Below, piece after piece: positions 7,169-15,848 of a DNA stretch of 40,862 bases. Within the stretch, counting starts at the first letter, position 1. Each line of letters opens with the position of its first letter. Below the pieces are notes generated by a model. It ran no database searches. It was given only the letters and a program-made list of their open reading frames with translations, and had not been told where the DNA came from. The position numbers and the translations under genes were made by a program. This DNA is from an uncultured Pelagibacteraceae bacterium (GTDB lineage Bacteria; Pseudomonadota; Alphaproteobacteria; Pelagibacterales; Pelagibacteraceae), in assembly GCA_902576395.1 (NCBI GenBank), contig CACGVB010000009.1:1-40862 (forward strand), in the 5' to 3' direction.

Positions 7169-7633
7169 TTAAGATTCTGTATTAGTGATTTCCTTTGAGT
7201 TATCCATTGCAGATGTCAGAGTATGCCACGATAATGTTGCACACTTAACTCTCATTGGATATTGTTTAACTCCAGATAGACACATTAATTTAGTTTTTTC
7301 ATCTTCTTTTAAGTATTTTGATTTTAAGTCTGGATTTTCTTTTATCATTCCTAAAAAATCTTCAACTATCTCTTTAGCCTCGTGTTCATTTTTACCTTTA
7401 ATTAAGTCAGTCATGATCGAAGCTGATGCCATTGATATAGCACATCCACTTCCCTCAAATGAAATATCCTCAACTATTTTTTGTCCGTTAAATTTAAGAT
7501 AAACATGAACATTGTCTCCACATAAAGGGTTATGACCTTTGGCATCTTTATTAAACTCATGTACTTTTCCAAGATTCCTTGGATTTTTTCCATGTTCTAA
7601 AATAATTTCTTGATAAAGTTCTTTTAAGTTCAT
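7169..7633 (-). CDS. sufU: SufU Fe-S scaffold / zinc-dependent sulfurtransferase
   Basis: 154 residues, SufU rather than IscU by its extra segment between the second and third cysteines. Zinc/cluster ligands are visible: Cys38 and Asp40 in NPLCGD, Cys64 in GSGCAISMAS and Cys131 in RVKCATLSWHT. In Gram-positive systems SufU accepts persulfide from SufS by zinc-ligand exchange. The placement right after sufS (4-nt ATGA overlap) fits that partnership. No sufE is present in this operon, which agrees with SufU as the sulfur acceptor. Confidence 0.93.
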   Translation of the reverse strand: MNLKELYQEIILEHGKNPRNLGKVHEFNKDAKGHNPLCGDNVHVYLKFNGQKIVEDISFEGSGCAISMASASIMTDLIKGKNEHEAKEIVEDFLGMIKENPDLKSKYLKEDEKTKLMCLSGVKQYPMRVKCATLSWHTLTSAMDNSKEITNTES

Positions 7634-8850
7634 TTTAAATTAAATATTTTTTTACAGTTATTAATTGAATCGTTTAATTTATCTAAATCATCTTTAGTAT
7701 TGTAAATTCCGACTGAAGCTCTTGCACTAGCTGGTATATTTAATTTATCATGTAATATTTGACAACAATGATGGCCTGCTCTTATTGCAACACCATCCTC
7801 ATCTAGTATTGTTGCAATGTCGTGTGGGTGAACACCTTCTAATGTGAAAGATAGGACTCCACCTTTATTTTTTGGACTACCAATCAATTTAACTGAATTA
7901 TTTTTTTGTAATAACTCTTGACCATATTCAACTAAATCAGCTTCATGTTTCATGATATTCTCTATACCAATACTCTCCATAAACTTAATTGACTGATCAA
8001 ATGCAATAACTTGGGCTGTAGCCATGGTCCCAGCCTCATATTTATTTGGTAAATCTCCATAGGATATTTTATCTTTTTTTACTTCTCTAATCATTCCACC
8101 TCCACCTTGATAGGGTGGCAGTTCTTCTAACCACTTCTTTTTACCGTACAAAACACCTAGTCCTGTAGGACCATACATTTTGTGGCATGATATTGCATAA
8201 AAATCACAATCTAAGTCTTGCATATCTAATTTAAGATGAGGAGCTCCCTGACAACCATCAATGACAACTATTATCCCTTTTGAATGAGCTAAATCTGTTA
8301 TTTCTTTAACAGGCAATATTGCTCCTGTAACGTTAGATAAATGAGTAATCGCTATCACTTTAGTCTTAGATGTTATTTTTTTTTCAATATCCTCGAGAGA
8401 AATATCGCCGTTATCATTTACCTCTGCAAAGTTGATTTTAATATTTTTTGATTTTCTTAAGAAATGCCAAGGCACATAATTTGAATGGTGCTCAAGCTCT
8501 GTAATTAAAATTTCATCTCCCTCATTCAGATATTTTTGCCCTAGGGTATTGGCTACTAAATTTAGTGCTTCAGTTGCTCCTTTGGTAAAAACTATTTCAT
8601 TTTTATCTTTAGCATTGATGTATTTTTGCACAGAGGACCTTGTATTTTCATATAAGTTTGTCGCCGCAACTGCTAAATAATGAACACTTCTTCCAACATT
8701 TGAAAATTGTTTAGTATAAAATTCATTTATTTTATCGGCTACAACTTTTGGTTTTTGTGATGAGTTAGCACTATCTAAATAAACTAAATCATTATTTTGA
8801 ATTTTTTCATCAAATATCGGAAACTCATCTTTAATGTTCTCTATTTTCAT
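7630..8850 (-). CDS. sufS: SufS cysteine desulfurase
   Basis: 406 residues, class V PLP aminotransferase fold, group II desulfurase. The PLP lysine sits in SCHKMYGPTG, preceded by the cofactor motif VVIDGCQGAPH, and the active-site cysteine is Cys362 in RAGHHCCQ, near where SufS enzymes have theirs. It takes sulfur from cysteine, leaving alanine, and hands it to SufU. A second cysteine directly follows the catalytic one. ATGA overlaps at both ends tie it to sufD and sufU. Confidence 0.96.
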   Translation of the reverse strand: MKIENIKDEFPIFDEKIQNNDLVYLDSANSSQKPKVVADKINEFYTKQFSNVGRSVHYLAVAATNLYENTRSSVQKYINAKDKNEIVFTKGATEALNLVANTLGQKYLNEGDEILITELEHHSNYVPWHFLRKSKNIKINFAEVNDNGDISLEDIEKKITSKTKVIAITHLSNVTGAILPVKEITDLAHSKGIIVVIDGCQGAPHLKLDMQDLDCDFYAISCHKMYGPTGLGVLYGKKKWLEELPPYQGGGGMIREVKKDKISYGDLPNKYEAGTMATAQVIAFDQSIKFMESIGIENIMKHEADLVEYGQELLQKNNSVKLIGSPKNKGGVLSFTLEGVHPHDIATILDEDGVAIRAGHHCCQILHDKLNIPASARASVGIYNTKDDLDKLNDSINNCKKIFNLK

Positions 8851-10094
8851 TCCTTAATTCCAATCATATTTTTAATCAAATTTTTTACCTCAGGGTCAGT
8901 AATTTTTTCAACAACGTCTAACAGAAAACCATTTATCAAAAGTTCTTTTGACTGTTGATAATTTAATCCTCTAGACATTAAATAAAATATCGAGTCCTCA
9001 TTAAGGCTACCTGATGCAGAACCGTGCGAACATTTTACATCATCTGCATAAATTTCTAACTCTGGTTTAGCATTAAACTCAGAATCTTTATTTAACAAAA
9101 TTGCTTTACTTAGTTGATAGCCATCTGTTTTTTGTGCTTTAGAGTTTACAAATATTTTTCCTTGATATACTGCTCTAGAACTATCTTCTAATACACTTTT
9201 TATAAGTTGATAGCTTTTTGTATTTTCAGTTAAGTGATTTATTATTGTTCTGATCTCATGATGTTTATTTTTATTTATAGAGAAAATACCATTTATAAAA
9301 GCTGATGAATATTCTCCATTTAAGTTACAATTAATTTCATTCTTACAAAAATTTGATCCTGAAGATAAAATGAATGTTTCTGAAATACTATTTTTATCTT
9401 GCTCAATATTGTTGAAGGAATACTTAATATTTTTATTTTCAAATTTATCTACTTTGTAATTTTTTAAAATAGAATTTTCTTTTAAATCAAAGTTGTAAAA
9501 AATATTTAAGAAATTTTTTTCTGAGGTGTCCCTGAATAAATCAATTAATCTTAATGAACTATTCTCGTATAGTTCAAAATTTAACCTTAAATTAATATTT
9601 TTAGACCAGATTTTAGAGTTGGTTGTATGATAGATAATAAGGGGCTTTGTTAATTGATAACCCTCTTTAACCACTATTTTAAAAGACTTGTTGGTAAAGG
9701 CACTATTTAAGTCAGATAAAGAACTATTATTATTGAATTTATTAATAGTTTCCGACTGATCAATTATTTCTATTTGGTCTTTTTCTTCATAATGAAAATC
9801 AATTTTTTCTATTCTTCCATTAATAAATACTATTTTGTTATGTTCTAGACCATCTACGAATGCAGAAGTATCAACTTTATTTGTAGATGTATAGTCACTA
9901 TAAAAGCTTAGCTCACCAATATTTTTTTTTATTATCTGGTTAAGATCAGAAAATTTCCAGTCTTCTTCATTTCTATTTGGAAAACCTTTGTTAATAAAAT
10001 TATCTAAATAAAATTTTTTTATTTCAATATCTTTTTGAGATAAGGTTAAATTTTTAATAGTATTATTAAAATCTTTTTGTAATTGCTCTTTCAT
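8847..10094 (-). CDS. sufD: SufD, Fe-S scaffold complex subunit
   Basis: 415 residues with the SufBD beta-helix core (DUF/UPF0051). The most conserved part is near the C-terminus: ADDVKCSHGSASGSLNEDSI, with the histidine equivalent to the SufD cluster-assembly residue, then YLMSRGLNYQQSKELLINGF. The N-terminal two thirds are divergent and Asn/Lys-rich. SufD pairs with SufB and the ATPase SufC. Its start directly follows the sufC stop. Confidence 0.93.
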   Translation of the reverse strand: MKEQLQKDFNNTIKNLTLSQKDIEIKKFYLDNFINKGFPNRNEEDWKFSDLNQIIKKNIGELSFYSDYTSTNKVDTSAFVDGLEHNKIVFINGRIEKIDFHYEEKDQIEIIDQSETINKFNNNSSLSDLNSAFTNKSFKIVVKEGYQLTKPLIIYHTTNSKIWSKNINLRLNFELYENSSLRLIDLFRDTSEKNFLNIFYNFDLKENSILKNYKVDKFENKNIKYSFNNIEQDKNSISETFILSSGSNFCKNEINCNLNGEYSSAFINGIFSINKNKHHEIRTIINHLTENTKSYQLIKSVLEDSSRAVYQGKIFVNSKAQKTDGYQLSKAILLNKDSEFNAKPELEIYADDVKCSHGSASGSLNEDSIFYLMSRGLNYQQSKELLINGFLLDVVEKITDPEVKNLIKNMIGIKE

Positions 10095-10829
10095 CTAGTG
10101 AAAATTTTCATACCCCTTTTTTTCCAGTTCCAAAGCTAATTCTGCACCGCCGGATTTTACAATTTTTCCGTCCATTAAAACATGTACAAAATCTGGTTTT
10201 ATATAATCAAGCAATCTTTGGTAATGTGTAATTATTAAAAACGAATTTTTATTATCTCTCAATGTATTAACTCCGTCAGCTACAATTTTCAAAGCATCAA
10301 TATCTAAACCCGAGTCTGTTTCATCTAAAATTGATAATTTAGGAGCTAATAATGACATTTGCAAAATTTCGTTTTTCTTTTTTTCTCCTCCTGAAAAACC
10401 AACATTGAGTTGTCTATTTAATTTTTCCTCGTCGAATTTTAGTTCTTTAGATTTTTCCTTCACTAATTTTAAAAATTCTATGGCATCAAGCTCCTTTTCA
10501 CCTCTTGCTTTCCTCACTGCATTTAATGAAGTCTTCAGAAATATATTTGTATTAACACCTGGAATTTCTAATGGATATTGAAAGGCAAGAAAAATACCTT
10601 TATGAGCTCTTTCCTCTGTTTCAAGTTCAAACAAATCTTTTTCCTCAAAAAGTATTTCTCCTGAAACCTCATAACCTTTTTTGCCAGATAAGATATTTGA
10701 TAATGTACTTTTACCAGATCCATTTGGACCCATAATAGCATGAACCTCTCCAGGATTTATATTTAAAGAAAATTCTTTTAGAATTTCTTTACTATCGATT
10801 TTTGCATTTAATTTATTTATTTTTAACAT
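10095..10829 (-). CDS. sufC: SufC, ATPase of the SufBCD complex
   Basis: 244 residues, ABC-type ATPase without membrane segments. Walker A is GPNGSGKST near residue 35, the signature is [12 protein letters not shown] (the SufC-type variant), Walker B is [12 protein letters not shown], and the switch histidine is in IITHYQR. ATP hydrolysis drives rearrangement of SufB-SufD during cluster assembly. Its start and the sufB stop share TAATG. Confidence 0.97.
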   Translation of the reverse strand: MLKINKLNAKIDSKEILKEFSLNINPGEVHAIMGPNGSGKSTLSNILSGKKGYEVSGEILFEEKDLFELETEERAHKGIFLAFQYPLEIPGVNTNIFLKTSLNAVRKARGEKELDAIEFLKLVKEKSKELKFDEEKLNRQLNVGFSGGEKKKNEILQMSLLAPKLSILDETDSGLDIDALKIVADGVNTLRDNKNSFLIITHYQRLLDYIKPDFVHVLMDGKIVKSGGAELALELEKKGYENFH

Positions 10830-12271
10830 TAGCCGACACTACCTTCTAAACTAATTCCAACTAATTTTTGAGCCTCTACAGCGAATTCCATTGGCAATTG
10901 TTGCAATACCTCTTTACAAAATCCATTTACGATCAGCCCTACTGATTCTTCAGCACTCAACCCCCTCTGTTGACAGTAATGTAATTGCTCTTCACTAATT
11001 TTTGATGTTGTTGCTTCATGAGCAATATTGGACTCTGAATTTTTATTTTTAATGTATGGAACTGTATGTGCCCCGCATTTGTTACCCATTAATAAAGAGT
11101 CACATTGAGTGTAATTGTTTGAATTTGAGGCTTTTGGTGAGATATCGACTAGACCTCTATAAGTCATATCTGAGTGACCAGCACTAATACCTTTTGATAT
11201 TATTTTACTTTTAGTATTTTTACCCAAATGTATCATTTTGGTTCCAGTATCAGCTTTTTGATAATTATTAGTAATAGCTATAGAGTAAAATTCACCAACC
11301 GAATTATCACCTTTTAAAATACAGCTTGGATATTTCCAAGTAATTGCAGAACCAGTTTCAACCTGTGTCCAAGAAATCTTAGAGTTCTTGCCTTTGCACA
11401 AACCACGTTTTGTAACAAAATTATAAATTCCACCTTTTCCATCTTTATCACCAGGGTACCAATTCTGAACTGTAGAATATTTTATTTCTGCATCATCTAA
11501 AGCAACTAATTCAACATTTGCAGCATGTAACTGATTTTCATCTCGCATTGGAGCAGTACAGCCTTCTAAATAACTTACATAACTTCCTTTATCAGCAACA
11601 ATTAATGTTCTTTCAAATTGCCCTGTATTAGATGCGTTAATTCTAAAGTATGTTGAAAGCTCCATTGGGCATCGCACACCTTGAGGTATATATGCAAACG
11701 AGCCATCAGTAAAAACTGCAGAGTTTAGAGTTGCAAAGAAATGGTCAGTGACTGGAATCACTGAACCTAAATATTTTTTAACTAATTCAGGATGATTTTG
11801 TATTGCTTCTGATATCGGGCAAAAAATAATTCCTTGCTTTGTCAGCTCTTCTCTGAATGTGGTTGCAACTGATACAGAGTCGAACACTGCATCAACTGCT
11901 ATACCATTAAGTCTTTTCTGTTCTTGAAGTGGAATACCTAATTTTTTATAAGTTTCCAAAAGTTTAGGGTCTAAGTCATCTAAATTTTTTGGTTTATCTT
12001 TCATACTTTTAGGTGCCGAATAGTAATATAGATCTTGATAATCAATTTTTGGATATTTTGGTTTTTGCCAATCTGGTTCTTTTAGCTGTTTAAATCTTTG
12101 AAATGCTTTTAATCTAAAATCAAGCATCCACTGTGGTTCTTTTTTAATTTTAGAGATAAATCTAATTACATCCTCATTTAAACCTTTGGGAGCTCTTGTA
12201 TTTTCAATATCAGTTGTAAAACCGTATTTATAATCTTTTAAATTATCTATTTCTTTTTGTCTGTTATCCAT
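10829..12271 (-). CDS. sufB: SufB, Fe-S cluster scaffold
   Basis: 480 residues, the normal SufB length. The N-terminal part has [13 protein letters not shown], the typical SufB entry. Conserved core segments include [20 protein letters not shown] and [13 protein letters not shown], and the C-terminal block has [20 protein letters not shown] with the cysteine/glutamate positions of the scaffold. Works with SufC and SufD in the cytoplasm. It overlaps the regulator gene by 8 nt. Confidence 0.97.
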   Translation of the reverse strand: MDNRQKEIDNLKDYKYGFTTDIENTRAPKGLNEDVIRFISKIKKEPQWMLDFRLKAFQRFKQLKEPDWQKPKYPKIDYQDLYYYSAPKSMKDKPKNLDDLDPKLLETYKKLGIPLQEQKRLNGIAVDAVFDSVSVATTFREELTKQGIIFCPISEAIQNHPELVKKYLGSVIPVTDHFFATLNSAVFTDGSFAYIPQGVRCPMELSTYFRINASNTGQFERTLIVADKGSYVSYLEGCTAPMRDENQLHAANVELVALDDAEIKYSTVQNWYPGDKDGKGGIYNFVTKRGLCKGKNSKISWTQVETGSAITWKYPSCILKGDNSVGEFYSIAITNNYQKADTGTKMIHLGKNTKSKIISKGISAGHSDMTYRGLVDISPKASNSNNYTQCDSLLMGNKCGAHTVPYIKNKNSESNIAHEATTSKISEEQLHYCQQRGLSAEESVGLIVNGFCKEVLQQLPMEFAVEAQKLVGISLEGSVG

Positions 12272-12686
12272 TTAACGTTTTCTTATTAATTAAATCATTT
12301 AAAGTTTTTTGCTGGAAAAAATTATTTATATAATCCTCTAGTTCATCCCATAAATCATGAGTGATGCATTTTGAAGACTTGCCATTACATCCGTTATCCG
12401 AGTATTTCTCACAACCAACTGTTTTTATTTTTTCATCTACGGCAATAAATACCTCTGAAATTTTAATTTCTGAGGCTTGCTTTGATAAGACATAGCCACC
12501 TTTATTTCCTCTAACACTAGTAACAATTTTGTTTTTTTTTAACTTTGAAAATAATTGTTCTAAGTAAACAAGAGATATCCCTTGTCTTAAAGAGATGTCT
12601 CTTAACGATACTGGCTCATTTAAATTAAATTTAGCCAGATCAGCCAAAGCCATAACAGCGTATCTGCCTTTACTTGATAATTTCAT
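12264..12686 (-). CDS. iscR: Rrf2-family Fe-S sensing regulator, IscR type
   Basis: 140 residues. An N-terminal winged helix ([18 protein letters not shown], recognition region [14 protein letters not shown], wing VRGNKGGY) is followed by a dimerisation helix and a cluster-binding loop with Cys92, Cys100, Cys107 and His110. E. coli IscR uses Cys92, Cys98, Cys104 and His107, so the Cys3His set is present, with longer loops. It should bind a [2Fe-2S] cluster and repress the suf operon when clusters are sufficient. The operator upstream matches an IscR type-1 site, which favours IscR over a SufR or RirA assignment. It is the first gene of the operon. Confidence 0.92.
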   Translation of the reverse strand: MKLSSKGRYAVMALADLAKFNLNEPVSLRDISLRQGISLVYLEQLFSKLKKNKIVTSVRGNKGGYVLSKQASEIKISEVFIAVDEKIKTVGCEKYSDNGCNGKSSKCITHDLWDELEDYINNFFQQKTLNDLINKKTLNG

Positions 12687-12706
12687 ATTTTCCGCAATAC
12701 ACGCGT

Positions 12707-12734
12707 CTTATATATACCCGACTATTTTAGTCAA
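12707..12734 (-). promoter_or_regulatory. suf operon promoter (predicted)
   Basis: On the minus strand TTGACT (12734-12729) and TATAAG (12712-12707) are separated by 16 nt, with the iscR start 21 nt beyond. The -35 and spacer lie inside the predicted IscR site, as expected for a repressor that blocks RNA polymerase. Confidence 0.6.
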
Positions 12735-12738
12735 GATT
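12714..12738. promoter_or_regulatory. IscR type-1 operator (predicted)
   Basis: On the minus strand the 25-base site has the inverted core GACTA-AAA-TAGTC at its centre, preceded by CTT and followed by GGGTAT. Against the E. coli type-1 consensus (ATASYYGACT then RWWWYAGTC then RRSTAT, recalled from the literature) I count 23 of 25 matches. It overlaps the -35 element and begins 28 nt before iscR, so it predicts autorepression of the whole suf operon by cluster-loaded IscR. Confidence 0.7.
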
Positions 12739-12816
12739 AATAAGAATTTTAAAACTTGCATTTTGTCACTCAATTTTGATAGAAAAAACCTTATTTTTTT
12801 TTGAGATTAATAATCA

Positions 12817-13482
12817 ATGGCATCAGTAGATAACAAAATTGTAGAAATATTTATACCTGGTCCTGTAGGAAGACTAGAAGCTAAATATTTTAAAAGTAAA
12901 AAAAATACATCTCCAATTGCTTTAGTTTTACATCCTCATCCACAGTATGGTGGGACGATGAATAACAAAGTTGTTGTTGATATATTTCAAACTTTTGTTG
13001 ATAATGATTTTTCAGTTTGTAGAGTAAATTTTAGAGGAGTTGGTAAAAGCGATGGTGAGTTTGATAATGGACAAGGAGAACTTGCAGATGCCGCTGCTGC
13101 TTTAGATTGGTTAGAACGTGAAAATTTTGACAATTCGCAATGTTGGATTTCGGGTTTCTCTTTTGGGTCGTTAATTGCAATGCAATTACTTATGAGAAGA
13201 CCAGAAATAAATAGGTTTATCGTTGTCTCACCTCAACCAAATGTTTATGATTTTTCTTTTTTATCCCCTTGTCCCACATCTGGTACAATGATTTACGGAA
13301 AAAAAGATGAACTAGTTCCTATAGAACATTTAAATGAATTGGATAGAAGACTTAGTGAACAAAAAGGTATTAAAGTTGAATTTGAGTCTATTGCTGATGC
13401 AAATCATTTTTTTTCTAAAACTGATTTAGCTTTAATAAAATCTTTAAATAATTATATAAAAAAAGAAACTGCTTTATATTAA
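12817..13482 (+). CDS. alpha/beta hydrolase
   Basis: 221 residues, one alpha/beta-hydrolase domain with no signal peptide. The nucleophile elbow is GFSFGS with Ser115. The oxyanion-side motif is HPHPQYGGTMNNKVV near residue 39, followed by RVNFRGVGKSDG. The late aspartate is probably in GKKDELVP and the histidine in ADANHFF. This compact subfamily is widespread in alphaproteobacteria, with no firmly assigned substrate. It diverges from iscR over 130 nt that also holds the suf promoter, and converges on anmK with no gap. Confidence 0.88.
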   Translation: MASVDNKIVEIFIPGPVGRLEAKYFKSKKNTSPIALVLHPHPQYGGTMNNKVVVDIFQTFVDNDFSVCRVNFRGVGKSDGEFDNGQGELADAAAALDWLERENFDNSQCWISGFSFGSLIAMQLLMRRPEINRFIVVSPQPNVYDFSFLSPCPTSGTMIYGKKDELVPIEHLNELDRRLSEQKGIKVEFESIADANHFFSKTDLALIKSLNNYIKKETALY

Positions 13483-14577
13483 TTAAGCATTTTTAATTAT
13501 AGTGCCTCCAATTGAAGGTTCTTTGCAATTAGTAGTAGACGGAAATGAAATAGGTAAACCCAGATAAGATCTAATTGCAAGAAAAGCAAATGCTTGGGAT
13601 TCAATATAATCACCATCAACATTTAAATCATCAATAAATAAAATTTTATTATTAATTTTTCTTTTTAATGAGTTAATTAAAGATTTATTTTTCCTTCCAC
13701 CTCCACAAATATAAATATCATTATTTCCAATTTTTTTTGACAATATTTCAGATGTTAAATCAGTAATTGTTGCTGTTCCACTTTCTAAAGATAAACCTTT
13801 TGCAAATGAAATGTCAAAATCATTTGTATCTAGTGATCTCTTAGATTTGATTTTACTATAATAAAAGTTATCAAGATATTGATTAAAAATAAATTTATCT
13901 GTTTTTCCTTTATCTGCTAAATTTCCGTTCTCATCAAATAATTTATCTGAATTTTTTCTTACCCACATATCAATTAAACAATTTCCTGGACCTATATCCC
14001 TGCTTGTAATTTTAAAATCTTTGTCAATATCAGTAATATTGGCAATACCACCAATATTTAAAATTGAAATTGGAATTTTCACTTTGTTTTCATTGAATAA
14101 CTTTTTTATAAGAGCTAGGTGATAAATTGGTGTTAAGGGCGCTCCTTCACCCCCATTTTTAATATCCTGATGTCTAAAATTATATACAACAGTTTTTTTT
14201 GTTATTTTTGATAAATCAACACCAAGCCCGATTTGTTTGGAAATTTTTTGCTCTGGGTTATGATAAATTGTATGACCATGAAAACCTATCAAATCAAAAT
14301 TGATTTCTGAAGATACTTTATTTGCTATATCTGCATGAAAATTAGTAATTTGTATTTCTAATTCCTCAATATCAGATGCATATTTAAGTAGGTCTTGCAT
14401 TTCTGAAATATTTTCTCTCACTCTATAAATTTTATTTGAAAGGCTTGTTGGATAAGGATCAAATCTATTATACGTGATATTGGTAATGTCTTTACCATTG
14501 GAACTTATAACTGAAGTATCAACACCATCACCAGATGTTCCGCTCATAAAGCCAAGTGCAGATAAGTTTTTTTCCAT
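13483..14577 (-). CDS. anmK: anhydro-N-acetylmuramic acid kinase
   Basis: 364 residues, full length. The N-terminal signature GFMSGTSGDGVD (residues 8-19) binds the phosphates. Further family blocks are LIGFHGHTIYHNP, GEGAPLTPIYH, LNIGGIANIT and CGGGRKNKSLI. The enzyme phosphorylates 1,6-anhydroMurNAc from peptidoglycan turnover to MurNAc-6-phosphate, so this lineage appears to recycle its cell wall. It is divergent from tyrS (47 nt), a common alphaproteobacterial pairing. Confidence 0.95.
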   Translation of the reverse strand: MEKNLSALGFMSGTSGDGVDTSVISSNGKDITNITYNRFDPYPTSLSNKIYRVRENISEMQDLLKYASDIEELEIQITNFHADIANKVSSEINFDLIGFHGHTIYHNPEQKISKQIGLGVDLSKITKKTVVYNFRHQDIKNGGEGAPLTPIYHLALIKKLFNENKVKIPISILNIGGIANITDIDKDFKITSRDIGPGNCLIDMWVRKNSDKLFDENGNLADKGKTDKFIFNQYLDNFYYSKIKSKRSLDTNDFDISFAKGLSLESGTATITDLTSEILSKKIGNNDIYICGGGRKNKSLINSLKRKINNKILFIDDLNVDGDYIESQAFAFLAIRSYLGLPISFPSTTNCKEPSIGGTIIKNA

Positions 14578-14624
14578 TCTTATTTTTTTTTATTAAAATA
14601 TGTATATTGTAAGCTTATAGACCT

Positions 14625-15848
14625 ATGAATAATTTTTTAAAAGAATTTAAAGATAGAGGATACTTTTATCAATGCACCAATGAATTTGAATTATCAGATT
14701 TATTAAACAAAGAAAGTATCAATGCATATATTGGATTTGATAGCACAGCTCCTAGTCTACACGTTGGTAGTTTATTACAAATAATGTGCCTTCGACTTTT
14801 GCAGAAACATGGGCATAGACCGATTGTTCTTCTAGGTGGAGGAACGACAAGAATTGGAGATCCATCTGGAAAGGAAGAAACCAGAAAAATACTATCTGAG
14901 AAACAGATAGAGAAAAATATTAATAATATAAAAAAAGTTTTTAAAATTTTTCTTAAAACAAATAATCCAAAATTAAAACCAATTTTTGTTAATAACTATA
15001 AATGGTTAAGTAAACTTAAATATATAAATTTTTTAAGAGACATAGGTAAACATTTTACAATAAACAAAATGTTATCATTTGATAGTGTAAAATTAAGACT
15101 AGAGAGAGAACAATCATTAAGTTACATGGAATTTAACTACATGATTTTACAGGCATATGATTTTTATGAACTTAATAGGTCTAATAAATGTGATCTTCAA
15201 ATTGGTGGATCAGATCAATGGGGTAATATAGTAAATGGAGTTGAACTAATAAAAAGAGAATCTGGAAACCATGTTTATGGTTTAACTACACCACTTATAA
15301 CTTTAGCATCAGGTACTAAAATGGGTAAAACTGAAAAAGGTGCAGTATGGCTTAATAAGGAGATGCTATCCCCATATAATTATTGGCAGTTTTGGAGAAA
15401 CACAGATGATCGAGATGTATTAAAGTTTTTAAGAATGTTTACTGATTTGTCTTTAGATGAAATAGAAAACGAAAAACACAAAGATATTAATGAATTGAAA
15501 ATTTTACTAGCGAATAATGCAACGGCAATGTTACATGGAGAAAAAGAAGCAAAAAAATCCGGAAATCTTGCAAAAAATACTTTTAAAGAAAATTCAACTG
15601 GTGAGAATCTTCCTGGGATAAAAGTTACTAATGACATTCTATCAAAAAATATTGTTGAGTTAATTTCATTTGTCAATAAAGATATTTCGAAATCTGAAAT
15701 AAGAAGATTGATCAAGTCAAATGCAATCAAAATAAATAATAAAAATATACATGATGAAAAATATATTATTGAAAATAGTTTATTTTCAGACAAAGGATAT
15801 ATAAAATTATCTATAGGAAAGAAAAAACACTTTAAAATTACAAATTAG
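14625..15848 (+). CDS. tyrS: tyrosyl-tRNA synthetase
   Basis: 407 residues, class I synthetase, bacterial TyrRS. HIGH appears as HVGS (46-49) in STAPSLHVGSLL, tyrosine and adenylate contacts in GGSDQWGNI (194-202), KMSKS as KMGKT (232-236), and a C-terminal S4-like domain (EIRRLIKSNAIKINNKNI) for tRNA binding. It charges tRNA(Tyr). Its 3' end overlaps the stop of the converging AsmA-like gene by 4 nt. Confidence 0.97.
   Translation: MNNFLKEFKDRGYFYQCTNEFELSDLLNKESINAYIGFDSTAPSLHVGSLLQIMCLRLLQKHGHRPIVLLGGGTTRIGDPSGKEETRKILSEKQIEKNINNIKKVFKIFLKTNNPKLKPIFVNNYKWLSKLKYINFLRDIGKHFTINKMLSFDSVKLRLEREQSLSYMEFNYMILQAYDFYELNRSNKCDLQIGGSDQWGNIVNGVELIKRESGNHVYGLTTPLITLASGTKMGKTEKGAVWLNKEMLSPYNYWQFWRNTDDRDVLKFLRMFTDLSLDEIENEKHKDINELKILLANNATAMLHGEKEAKKSGNLAKNTFKENSTGENLPGIKVTNDILSKNIVELISFVNKDISKSEIRRLIKSNAIKINNKNIHDEKYIIENSLFSDKGYIKLSIGKKKHFKITN

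Noticed and set aside
15380..15793. 137-codon minus-strand ORF within tyrS
   Set aside because: Antisense to conserved tyrS sequence, no family resemblance.
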